From an uncultured Rikenella sp. (GTDB taxonomy: Bacteria > Bacteroidota > Bacteroidia > Bacteroidales > Rikenellaceae), in NCBI GenBank assembly GCA_910577885.1, contig CAJTNK010000028.1, positions 1 to 20,681 of the forward strand: a stretch of 20,681 nt of DNA, written 5' to 3'. Of this stretch, positions 14,193 through 20,681 are shown piece by piece (within the stretch, counting starts at the first letter, position 1; the number at the start of each line of letters is the position of its first letter). A program made the position numbers and the translations under genes. A model generated the notes under the pieces. It did not search any database, was not told the DNA's origin, and saw only the letters and a program-made list of their open reading frames with translations.

Positions 14193-15071
14193 ATGGCAGA
14201 TATGGATGGGATCCTTGAGAACAAGGACAAAGACTACGGGATCGGGATTCCGGTACAGGGACAGAACTATTTCGTCAAGGGAGCCGATAACCTCGACTGG
14301 GGGATGAAAGACCGGCTCTCCAGAATATTTCGGCCGAGCACCGGTCGGACCGTGATGCTCGCTTTCGACCACGGGTATATCATGGGGCCGACTTCGGGGC
14401 TGGAGCGGTTGGACTTGAATATCGTGCCGCTGATTCAGTATGCCGATTCGCTGATGTGTACGCGGGGTTCGCTGCGGTCGGTAGTGCCGCCGACGTTTAA
14501 CAAGGGGATCTGTTTGCGTTATTCGGCCGGGTCGTCGATCTTGACGGATTTGAACAACGAATGCGTGTTGGATCCGGTGGATGCCGTGCGGGTCAATGCT
14601 TCGGCGATGGCCGTGATGGTGGCCATGGGGAACGACAAGTTCGAGGCCAAGACCATTGAGAATCTTGTCCGGACGGCGGACTCGGGGTACAAGTACGGGA
14701 TTCCGACGATGGGGGTGACGGCTGTGGGGAAAGACATGGTGCGGGATTCGAAGTACTTCGGCTTGGCGTCGCGGGTTTGTGCGGAGAATGGGGCCAATAT
14801 CGTGAAAACTTACTACTGCGACGGGTTTGCCAAGGTGGTCAATGCTTGCCAGGTGCCGATCGTTATTGCCGGGGGCAAGAAGCTCGAAGAAAAAGAGGCG
14901 CTGGAACTCTGCTACAAGGCGATCAACGACGGTGCGATGGGGGTCGATATGGGACGGAACGTCTTCCAGTCGGCGCATCCGGCGGCCATGATCCAGGCCG
15001 TGAGCGCCGTGGTGCACGACGGACTCACGCCGGAACAAGGGTTCGAGATGTACAACGATTTGTCGAAGTAA
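14193..15071 (+). CDS. lsrF: LsrF-like class I aldolase / thiolase
   Basis: A 292-residue TIM-barrel protein very close in sequence and length to E. coli LsrF (291 residues), which transfers acetyl from phosphorylated AI-2-derived 3-hydroxy-2,4-pentanedione 5-phosphate to CoA, giving acetyl-CoA and dihydroxyacetone phosphate. Shared blocks are LDWGMKDRLSRIF (34-46), MLAFDHGY (55-62), RGSLRSVVPP (91-100), VGKDMVRD (178-185), IVKTYY with the Schiff-base-type Lys205, IAGGKK and GVDMGRNVFQS (250-260). The start at 14193 (MADMDG) matches the LsrF N-terminus; a longer frame overlaps dhaL. The related DhnA-type fructose-bisphosphate aldolases are the alternative reading. No lsrK, lsrG or lsrACDB is nearby, so the kinase step may be done by DhaKL. 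Confidence 0.85.
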   Translation: MADMDGILENKDKDYGIGIPVQGQNYFVKGADNLDWGMKDRLSRIFRPSTGRTVMLAFDHGYIMGPTSGLERLDLNIVPLIQYADSLMCTRGSLRSVVPPTFNKGICLRYSAGSSILTDLNNECVLDPVDAVRVNASAMAVMVAMGNDKFEAKTIENLVRTADSGYKYGIPTMGVTAVGKDMVRDSKYFGLASRVCAENGANIVKTYYCDGFAKVVNACQVPIVIAGGKKLEEKEALELCYKAINDGAMGVDMGRNVFQSAHPAAMIQAVSAVVHDGLTPEQGFEMYNDLSK

Positions 15072-15098
15072 CATAGCTTCGCTACGGAGAATAGAAAA

Positions 15099-16088
15099 AT
15101 GAAGATGAAACGTTTCATTCATACCTTTTCGACCGCCCGGGTGGCGGCGGTTGTGCTCGGACTCGCTTTTGCGGGGGGGATGTTGGCGGCGTGCGGAACG
15201 AGCGGTTCGACCGGATCGACCGCTGCTGGGGCGGATAAGATGCTCGTTGCGGGGTCGTTTTGGGACACCGTGATCGTCGTGAACCGGACGGCCGGGGATT
15301 CCATCGAGTGGAAGTACGGTTTGCCGCGGCGGTCGGAGTGCAACAGCGTCGAGATCGTGCCGGGGACGGGCGACGTGCTGCTGTCGTATCGGCGGGGGGC
15401 GCGCGTGGTGAAGCGCGACTCGACCGATGGCGGGGGGACGATCGTGTGGGATTATACCGACGTGGCGCCGGGCGAAGAGCTGCAAACCGCCAAGGTGCTT
15501 CCGGACGGGGGGTATCTGTTGGCCATTTGCGGTACGCCGGCCCGGATCGTCGAACTCGATTCGACGGGCTTGCAGGTGCGGCGCGAGGTGCGGTACGATC
15601 TCGGGATCGAACAGGCGCACGGGCAGTTCCGGCGCGTGACCAAGGCGGAGAATGGGAACTACCTGATTCCGGTGATTACGGCGGGTAAGGTGTTGGAGAT
15701 CGGCGGCGGTGACTCGACGAGTCTCGTGGCGACGTATGAGGTGGGAGGCGTGCCGTTTGCCGTGCAGGAGATCGACGGCGGACGTCGGCTGCTCGTTGCG
15801 CTGGGCGACGGACACTGTGCGGTGGAGGTCGACCGGCAGAGCGGCGAGGTGGTCGGACGGATCGACTCGGTGGCGGGGGTGCCGCTGCATTTTGTGGCGC
15901 AGACCGAACGGCTGGCCAATGGGAATACGCTGATCGCCAACTGGCAGGGACACCTGCCGGCCGAGGCGCAGAACGCCGCGCAGCTGGTCGAGATCGACTC
16001 GACCGGAGCGGTGGTCTGGAGCTTCGACGGGCGCGCTGGGCGGCCCAGCGTCAAATACGTGTCGGCTTTCTGCCCGTTCGCGGAATAG
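15099..16088 (+). CDS. Beta-propeller lipoprotein
   Basis: A 329-residue lipoprotein with lipobox LAAC, lipidated at Cys32. The mature protein is made of recurring blades such as LVAGSFWDTVIVVNR, GDVLLSYRRGARVVKR, GGYLLAICGTPARIVELD, GNYLIPVITAGKVLEI, GRRLLVALGDGHCAVEVD and GNTLIANWQGH. They have the look of a PQQ/NHL-like or six-bladed propeller with Asp-Gly and Gly-Asn turns. No catalytic motif of known quinoproteins is visible. It lies 27 bases after lsrF and 26 bases before the giant cytochrome-fusion gene, so it is firmly inside the operon. It probably scaffolds or binds substrate at the membrane. Confidence 0.72.
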   Translation: MKMKRFIHTFSTARVAAVVLGLAFAGGMLAACGTSGSTGSTAAGADKMLVAGSFWDTVIVVNRTAGDSIEWKYGLPRRSECNSVEIVPGTGDVLLSYRRGARVVKRDSTDGGGTIVWDYTDVAPGEELQTAKVLPDGGYLLAICGTPARIVELDSTGLQVRREVRYDLGIEQAHGQFRRVTKAENGNYLIPVITAGKVLEIGGGDSTSLVATYEVGGVPFAVQEIDGGRRLLVALGDGHCAVEVDRQSGEVVGRIDSVAGVPLHFVAQTERLANGNTLIANWQGHLPAEAQNAAQLVEIDSTGAVVWSFDGRAGRPSVKYVSAFCPFAE

Positions 16089-16114
16089 TGTGAAACTAAC
16101 TCCAAACAATCATA

Positions 16115-19100
16115 ATGAAAACAAGAACTATTCGTACAGTCGGCCTGACGTGGGCGGCTACGGTGGCGGTCGCGTTTTCGCTCGTCGCGCTGACGGCGGG
16201 CGGCAGTGCGGCTGCTGCTCCGGCCGCGCCGGTGCGCAAGACGACCAAAACTCTGAAAAAGAGCTGGCTGCAACAGGCTCTCGCGGCCAAGGAGAAGATG
16301 GAAAGCTCGTCGCCGGCGGGTTTGCCGTATGTTTCGACCGAGTATCGGCGGGGGACAGCGCCGGGGAAGGTGTCGGTCGATCTGACCGGCTTGAAGGAGA
16401 TCTCGCTCGTCACGTGGGGGACGCCGGACGGGACGGACTATGACCATGCCGTATGGGCCGATGCCCGGTTCACGAAGAAGGACGGAACCCAGGTATGGCT
16501 CGGGGAGATGAAACCCAAAGTGAAGCGGATCGAGGGGAACTGGACCAGCGTGGACAAGAACCTGGCCGGGAACAAGTTGCAGATCCGGGATACGCAGTAC
16601 GATCATGGGGTGATTGCGCATGCCAACAGTTTGTTGACCTATGAGCTGAACGGCGAGTACACGCGGTTCGACTCCGAGATCGGGATCGACGAAGGGGCCA
16701 GTGGCGGGAGTGCGATTTTCAAGATCATGGTGAGCAACGGACGCAAGGAGGCGGAGGCGCTGGTAACGGCTTGTCCGGAGGTGCAGGAACGGCTCGGGGC
16801 GTTTATCGGCGCGCCGATTTCGGACTGGCTCACTTCGCCGGGGACGGCTTTGGAGCGGGCTGCGGTGGTCAAAGTGGTGAGCCAGTTGGACAAACCGGCC
16901 TACTTCAATGCCAGGATCGAGGAGCTGGAGGCCAATCCGGATGTCGAAAAACGGATCCTCGGGTATATGGACTTGGCGCAGGAGGCAGAGACGGTGCTGA
17001 ACTTGCAGGCGCAGCTCGCGTGGCTCAATGTGCCGGCGGTGGGGAAGGCTTTGGCCGATATGAAGACCATGAAGGGTTTCGACGGGGCACGGTACGACGG
17101 CCTCTATGTCGAGCTGAAAGGTTTGGCGGCGAAGGGTTTCGACGCCATCTACTCGGGCGACGGGGCGGCGATTTCCGCTGCCACGCGGGCGCTGGCGCTC
17201 AAACGCGAGATTCTGATGGCCAACCCGCTTTTGGACGGCGATAAGATCGTCGTGACGAAGTATGATTTGGGGCGGAGTGCGCGGTACGTGATGGCTCCGG
17301 CGCTCGGGACGCAGCCCAATAACTGGTCGAACCAGTACTCGGCCTCTCGGGGCGGTTTCCGGGCGTCGATCGTCGAGCTCTCCAACCTGCGGGGGGACAA
17401 GCTCAACGAACGGCTCATCTACAAACCCAAGGGGGATGCGCCGGTGACGGACGTGCACTTGCATTGGGATGCCGATCGGATGTTGTTCACTTCGGTGGAC
17501 TCGGCGCGGCGGTGGCATGTTTTCGAGGTCCATACCGACGGGACCGGTTTCCGGAACGTTACGGCGGCTATTCCGGAACCGGACGTCGAGTTTGCCGACG
17601 GGGCTTACCTGCCGGACGGGCGGATGATTATCAACACGACGCTGGGGTATCACGGGGTGCCGTGTGTGGACGGGGCCGATGCGGTGGGTAACTTCGCGCT
17701 CTACGATCCGAAGACGGGCTACCTGCGGAGACTGACTTTTGACCAGGACAACAACTGGAACCCGACGGTGATGAACAACGGGCGTGTGATGTACACCCGG
17801 TGGGAGTACACGGACTTGATCCACTATTTTTCGCGGTTCGTGATGCACATGAACCCGGACGGGACCGAGAACAAGAACTTGTACGGGAGCGGTTCGTATT
17901 TTCCGAACTCCACGTTCGACATGCAGCCGCTTCCGGGCGGTTCGAGCGCTTTCGTGGGGATCATTTCGGGGCACCACGGGATTGCGCGGTCCGGGCGGTT
18001 GATTATCTTCGACCCGGCCAAGGGACGGAAAGAGGAAAAAGGGATGGTGCAGGAGATTCCGTACAGCACGCGGCCGATCGAACCGATCATCAAGGACGAG
18101 ATGGTGAACGGCGTGTGGCCGCAGTTCATCAAACCGCAGCCGCTCAGTGACAAATACTTCCTCGTGACGGCCAAATTGACGCCCAATTCGCTTTGGGGGA
18201 TCTATCTGGTGGACGTTTATGACAATGTCACGCTGCTCGTCGAAGGGGAAGGCGAAGGGTACATCAATGCCATTCCGGAGGTGAAGCGGGTGACCCCGCC
18301 GGTGATTCCGGACAAGGTCAACGAGAATAGCAAGGAGGCTACGGTCTTCATCCAGGATATCTACGAAGGGGAAGGCTTGCCGGGCGTTCCGCGCGGGACG
18401 GTCAAGAAGTTGCGCGTCTTCACCTATGAATACGCTTACCGCGACTCCCCGTCGAACCACTCGGCACAGGGGATCCAGTCCGGTTGGGATATCAAGCGTC
18501 TGTTGGGCGAAGTGCCGGTAGAGGCCGACGGGTCGGCTATCTTTACCATTCCGGCCAATACGCCGGTGTCGTTGCAGCCGTTGGACTCGCTGGGACGGGC
18601 CATTCAGTGGATGCGGAGCTGGTTTGTCGGGATGCCGGGCGAAACGGTGTCGTGCGTGGGGTGTCACGAGGACCAGAACCTGATGCCGATTCCGAAACGG
18701 ACCATCGCTTCGCAGAAAACAGCCTCGAAGATCGAGGTGCCGGAGGGGGGGGTACGGCCGTTTACCTTCGAACTCGAAATCCAACCGATCCTGGATCGGG
18801 CGTGCGTGGCGTGCCACAACAACGAAAATGCGGCCGGCGGTAAGAACTTTACCGGCGGGCGGCACAAGAACCTCTACAAGTTCAGCGAAAGTTATCTCGA
18901 CTTCCACCCGTACTTCTATCGTCAGGGGCCGGAGGCGGATATGTACGTCCTGGTGCCGTACGAGTTCAACGCTTCGAATAGTGAGATGGTGCAGATGCTC
19001 CAGAACGGACACCACGGCGTGAAACTGACCGATAAGGAGTGGAAGACACTCTACAACTGGATCGACTTCAACGCGCCGTATCACAGTGCATTCTTCGAGA

Positions 19101-20182
19101 TCCGCGACCTGAAGGTGGGTCAGCACGGGTATGACCAGGTGCAGCGGCGGAAGGAGCTGGCGGCGAAGTATGCCAACGGTTCGGCGGTGGATTGGCAGCA
19201 GGAGATCCGCGACTATGCGGCGTATCTTGACAAGCAGCCGAAACCGCAGCCGGTGAAACCGGAGGCGCAGCCCGAACCGGCGGTGAAGAAGATCAAGGTG
19301 AAGGGTTGGCCGTTCTCGGCATCGGAGGCGAAAGCGATGGTGGGGGATGACAATCGGAAGAGCATCGAGATTGCGCCGGGTGTGACGATGAATTTCGTTC
19401 GAATTCCGGCCGGTACTTTCGTGATCGGGGCGGATCACGGGATTGCCGCGCCGAAGTCGAAGGTGAAAGTGGGGCGTTCGTTCTGGATGGGCGAGATCGA
19501 GGTGAGCAACGAGCAGTTCCGGGCGCTGTTCCCGGAGCATGACAACCGCTTGATCGGTCAGCACTGGAAAGACCACACGGGACCGAATTACCTGGTGAAC
19601 GAAGACTGGCGTCCGGCGATCCGGGTGAGCTGGGAACAGGCCATGGAGTATTGCCGCAAGCTCAGCGAACAGACGGGGCTGAAGATCACCCTGCCGACGG
19701 AAGCGCAGTGGGAGTGGGCGGCTCGCGCCGGTGCGGCGGGCGATAACTGGTGGGGGGCGGATACGGACTTCTCGCCGTACGAAAACCTGGCCGACGTTCA
19801 GTTGCAGAAGATGGCGGTGAGCGGGGTCGATCCGCAGCCGATGAATCCGAACAGTCGGGTGTTCAAGTACTGGGATTTCTTGCCGAAAGATGCGTCGGTG
19901 GACGACGGCAATATGCTGTTGGGCAAGAGCGGTTCTTACAAGCCGAATGCCTGGGGGTTGTACGACATGCAGGGGAATGTGGCCGAGTGGACTCGGTCGG
20001 ATTACCGTCCTTATCCGTACAGTGCGAAGGCGGACGGGAAGAATGTGTCGAATGCCGAGAAGGTGGTTCGGGGCGGTTCGTGGATCGACCGCACGAAGAA
20101 TGCGAGCTTGTCGGCGCGTCGTCATTTCTTGCCGTGGCAGGCGGTGCGTAATGTGGGTTTCCGCGTGATTATCGAGGAATAG
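16115..20182 (+). CDS. Giant NPCBM / hydrazine-synthase-alpha-like / cytochrome c / SUMF1 fusion protein
   Basis: A 1355-residue exported protein (signal peptide 1-35). Residues of about 85-210 look like an NPCBM-type galactose-binding domain. A helical stretch follows (about 210-375). A propeller from about 380 to 750 resembles the middle domain of hydrazine synthase alpha subunit (WHVFEVHTDGTGFRNVTA near 466). IQWMRSWF...CVGCH (847-851) and CVACH (897-901) are two c-type haem motifs in the arrangement seen in HZS-alpha-like proteins. A proline-rich linker (about 1039-1062) leads to an FGE/SUMF1 domain (1084-1355) with PAGTF, PTEAQWEWAARAG, GNVAEW and RGGSW (1319-1323). The two catalytic cysteines of formylglycine-generating enzyme are absent after RGGSW, so it should be a binding domain. 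Last gene of the operon. Confidence 0.83.
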   Translation: MKTRTIRTVGLTWAATVAVAFSLVALTAGGSAAAAPAAPVRKTTKTLKKSWLQQALAAKEKMESSSPAGLPYVSTEYRRGTAPGKVSVDLTGLKEISLVTWGTPDGTDYDHAVWADARFTKKDGTQVWLGEMKPKVKRIEGNWTSVDKNLAGNKLQIRDTQYDHGVIAHANSLLTYELNGEYTRFDSEIGIDEGASGGSAIFKIMVSNGRKEAEALVTACPEVQERLGAFIGAPISDWLTSPGTALERAAVVKVVSQLDKPAYFNARIEELEANPDVEKRILGYMDLAQEAETVLNLQAQLAWLNVPAVGKALADMKTMKGFDGARYDGLYVELKGLAAKGFDAIYSGDGAAISAATRALALKREILMANPLLDGDKIVVTKYDLGRSARYVMAPALGTQPNNWSNQYSASRGGFRASIVELSNLRGDKLNERLIYKPKGDAPVTDVHLHWDADRMLFTSVDSARRWHVFEVHTDGTGFRNVTAAIPEPDVEFADGAYLPDGRMIINTTLGYHGVPCVDGADAVGNFALYDPKTGYLRRLTFDQDNNWNPTVMNNGRVMYTRWEYTDLIHYFSRFVMHMNPDGTENKNLYGSGSYFPNSTFDMQPLPGGSSAFVGIISGHHGIARSGRLIIFDPAKGRKEEKGMVQEIPYSTRPIEPIIKDEMVNGVWPQFIKPQPLSDKYFLVTAKLTPNSLWGIYLVDVYDNVTLLVEGEGEGYINAIPEVKRVTPPVIPDKVNENSKEATVFIQDIYEGEGLPGVPRGTVKKLRVFTYEYAYRDSPSNHSAQGIQSGWDIKRLLGEVPVEADGSAIFTIPANTPVSLQPLDSLGRAIQWMRSWFVGMPGETVSCVGCHEDQNLMPIPKRTIASQKTASKIEVPEGGVRPFTFELEIQPILDRACVACHNNENAAGGKNFTGGRHKNLYKFSESYLDFHPYFYRQGPEADMYVLVPYEFNASNSEMVQMLQNGHHGVKLTDKEWKTLYNWIDFNAPYHSAFFEIRDLKVGQHGYDQVQRRKELAAKYANGSAVDWQQEIRDYAAYLDKQPKPQPVKPEAQPEPAVKKIKVKGWPFSASEAKAMVGDDNRKSIEIAPGVTMNFVRIPAGTFVIGADHGIAAPKSKVKVGRSFWMGEIEVSNEQFRALFPEHDNRLIGQHWKDHTGPNYLVNEDWRPAIRVSWEQAMEYCRKLSEQTGLKITLPTEAQWEWAARAGAAGDNWWGADTDFSPYENLADVQLQKMAVSGVDPQPMNPNSRVFKYWDFLPKDASVDDGNMLLGKSGSYKPNAWGLYDMQGNVAEWTRSDYRPYPYSAKADGKNVSNAEKVVRGGSWIDRTKNASLSARRHFLPWQAVRNVGFRVIIEE

Positions 20183-20251
20183 GCGCGGCTGATATTTTCG
20201 AGACGGAGCCTCCTTCTTTGGCCGTGGGGGTTTTGTGTCGAGGTGAAACGG

Positions 20252-20295
20252 AATCCGGTTTTTTCATCCTTCGGGATGGGAAAACCGGATTTTTT
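20252..20295 (+). terminator. Rho-independent terminator of the operon
   Basis: Arms 20252-20269 and 20274-20291 form an 18-bp stem with two G-U pairs, closed by a TTCG tetraloop and followed by T5. It lies 70 bases after the stop of the giant fusion gene. This is a very strong intrinsic terminator. Confidence 0.9.
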
Positions 20296-20570
20296 GTTGG
20301 TGCGGGTTCCGTTGGGGCGGTCGTCGGGTCTCGGAGCCGGTTTTGTGGGTTTTTCGTTCGTGGTTTTTTCTCTCCCGTCAGGGTGTCGCTCGGCACGCCC
20401 ACCGGGCGTTTTGCCAGGGTTTTCTTTGGCAAAGTTTTCTCGCCCGGATGGCCAATAAGACGCCCCCGCGGCGCACCCGTTGGGTGTTTTGCGGGGGGGG
20501 CTCGGCCTTAGTAGGCGGCCCGCACGGCCTTAGGGTAGACACAGCCCGGTTCGAGTGCCGAGCGGCACCC
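20296..20570. other. Non-coding, hairpin-rich downstream region
   Basis: No credible gene is seen; the frames here have no motif and overlap on both strands. Nested hairpins are visible: CCGGGCG (20402-20408) pairs with CGCCCGG (20441-20447), enclosing TTGCCA (20411-20416) paired with TGGCAA (20427-20432). A 5-bp hairpin lies at 20555-20568. T-rich and G-rich runs alternate between 20290 and 20370. This probably belongs to the same class of structured intergenic repeat as at 2539-2900 and 7306-7560. Confidence 0.5.
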
Positions 20571-20663
20571 GCGCGCGACTGCTGGAATAGGAAATCGATC
20601 AAACAACCGAGAGTTGTTTGATCGATTTCCGCCAGCGCGCGGACAAAGACTGTTTCTCGCCCG
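20571..20663. repeat. Perfect 18-bp inverted repeat in a diverged repeat copy, right member
   Basis: Arms 20590-20607 and 20613-20630 are perfect 18-bp inverted copies around a 5-base loop. Bulged outer pairing continues with GCGCGC and CTGG on the left, and CCAG and CGCGC on the right (to 20640). The left flank GACTGCTGGAATA (20577-20589) recurs at 7777-7789, and TCTCGCCCG near 20655 has a counterpart near 7833, so this is the second copy of that element, with a different inside. Confidence 0.6.
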
Positions 20664-20681
20664 TCAGGCCCATGCAAAACG

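Noticed and set aside
13818..16109. 763-codon minus-strand frame across dhaL, lsrF and the propeller lipoprotein gene
   Set aside because: It spans three well-supported plus-strand genes and has the low-complexity Arg/His/Pro composition of an antisense shadow.
15659..20125. 1488-codon open frame on the minus strand opposite the giant fusion gene
   Set aside because: It is the complementary shadow of a G/C-biased gene: rich in His, Arg and Pro with no domain motif, while the plus strand has a signal peptide, haem motifs and recognisable domains.
16115..20182. True hydrazine synthase alpha subunit of an anammox organism
   Set aside because: No beta/gamma subunits or other anammox genes are nearby, the protein has extra NPCBM and SUMF1 domains, and the promoters and neighbours indicate a Bacteroidota host.
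20535..20570. GGTTCGAGT resembling a tRNA T-loop
   Set aside because: The bases around it do not form a T-arm stem and there is no acceptor stem, anticodon arm or D-arm upstream; the following GTGCC...GGCAC is only a short local hairpin.

Overview
The window looks like a GC-rich Bacteroidota chromosome. The evidence is several promoters of the Bacteroidota form TTTG-N20-TAnnTTTG (one perfect copy at 23-54, a near-perfect one at 7860-7891), isolated TAnnTTTG boxes in front of other genes, weak ribosome binding sites, typical lipoprotein signals, and tail fragments of Fibrobacter-major-paralogous (FISUMP) / C-type-lectin-like proteins next to structured intergenic repeats. An Alistipes/Rikenellaceae-like gut organism is my best guess, from recollection of similar repeats only.

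Left part (90-5687), almost all on the minus strand: a metal-handling group. In transcription order it holds a Cu(I) P1B-type ATPase (copA), a 426-bp structured non-coding stretch with a long imperfect inverted repeat, a 70-residue heavy-metal-associated (CopZ-like) protein, a YjaB-type GNAT acetyltransferase, the Mn2+ exporter MntP, and a secreted endonuclease/exonuclease/phosphatase-fold protein. A family-6-like uracil/hypoxanthine-DNA glycosylase is divergent from copA. Next come a minus-strand EamA/DMT transporter and a small membrane protein.

Middle (7004-7987): no intact gene. It holds two related minus-strand cassettes of about 192 bp, each encoding only the C-terminal part of a FISUMP/C-type-lectin-like protein, separated by strong hairpins. 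Then follow a promoter and a leader hairpin for the large operon.

Right part (7988-20182): one plus-strand run of nine genes. The order is a secreted YVTN-propeller/di-haem cytochrome c protein; a RidA/chorismatase-like protein; a cupin-fold lipoprotein resembling sugar isomerases; a small VOC-fold protein; DhaK-like and DhaL-like dihydroxyacetone-kinase subunits; an LsrF-like class I aldolase/thiolase; a beta-propeller lipoprotein; and a 1355-residue secreted protein joining an NPCBM-like domain, a hydrazine-synthase-alpha-like propeller with two c-type haem motifs, and an FGE/SUMF1-like domain without catalytic cysteines. A strong terminator follows at 20252-20295. My inference is that envelope redox proteins oxidise or sense a carbohydrate-like compound, while the cytosolic kinase pair and LsrF-like enzyme phosphorylate and cleave the resulting ketose. 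I know of no characterised system with this gene set; the substrate cannot be read from the sequence.

The last 386 bases (20296-20681) are non-coding and rich in hairpins, including an 18-bp perfect inverted repeat. They share a flanking motif pair with the repeat region at 7777-7845.
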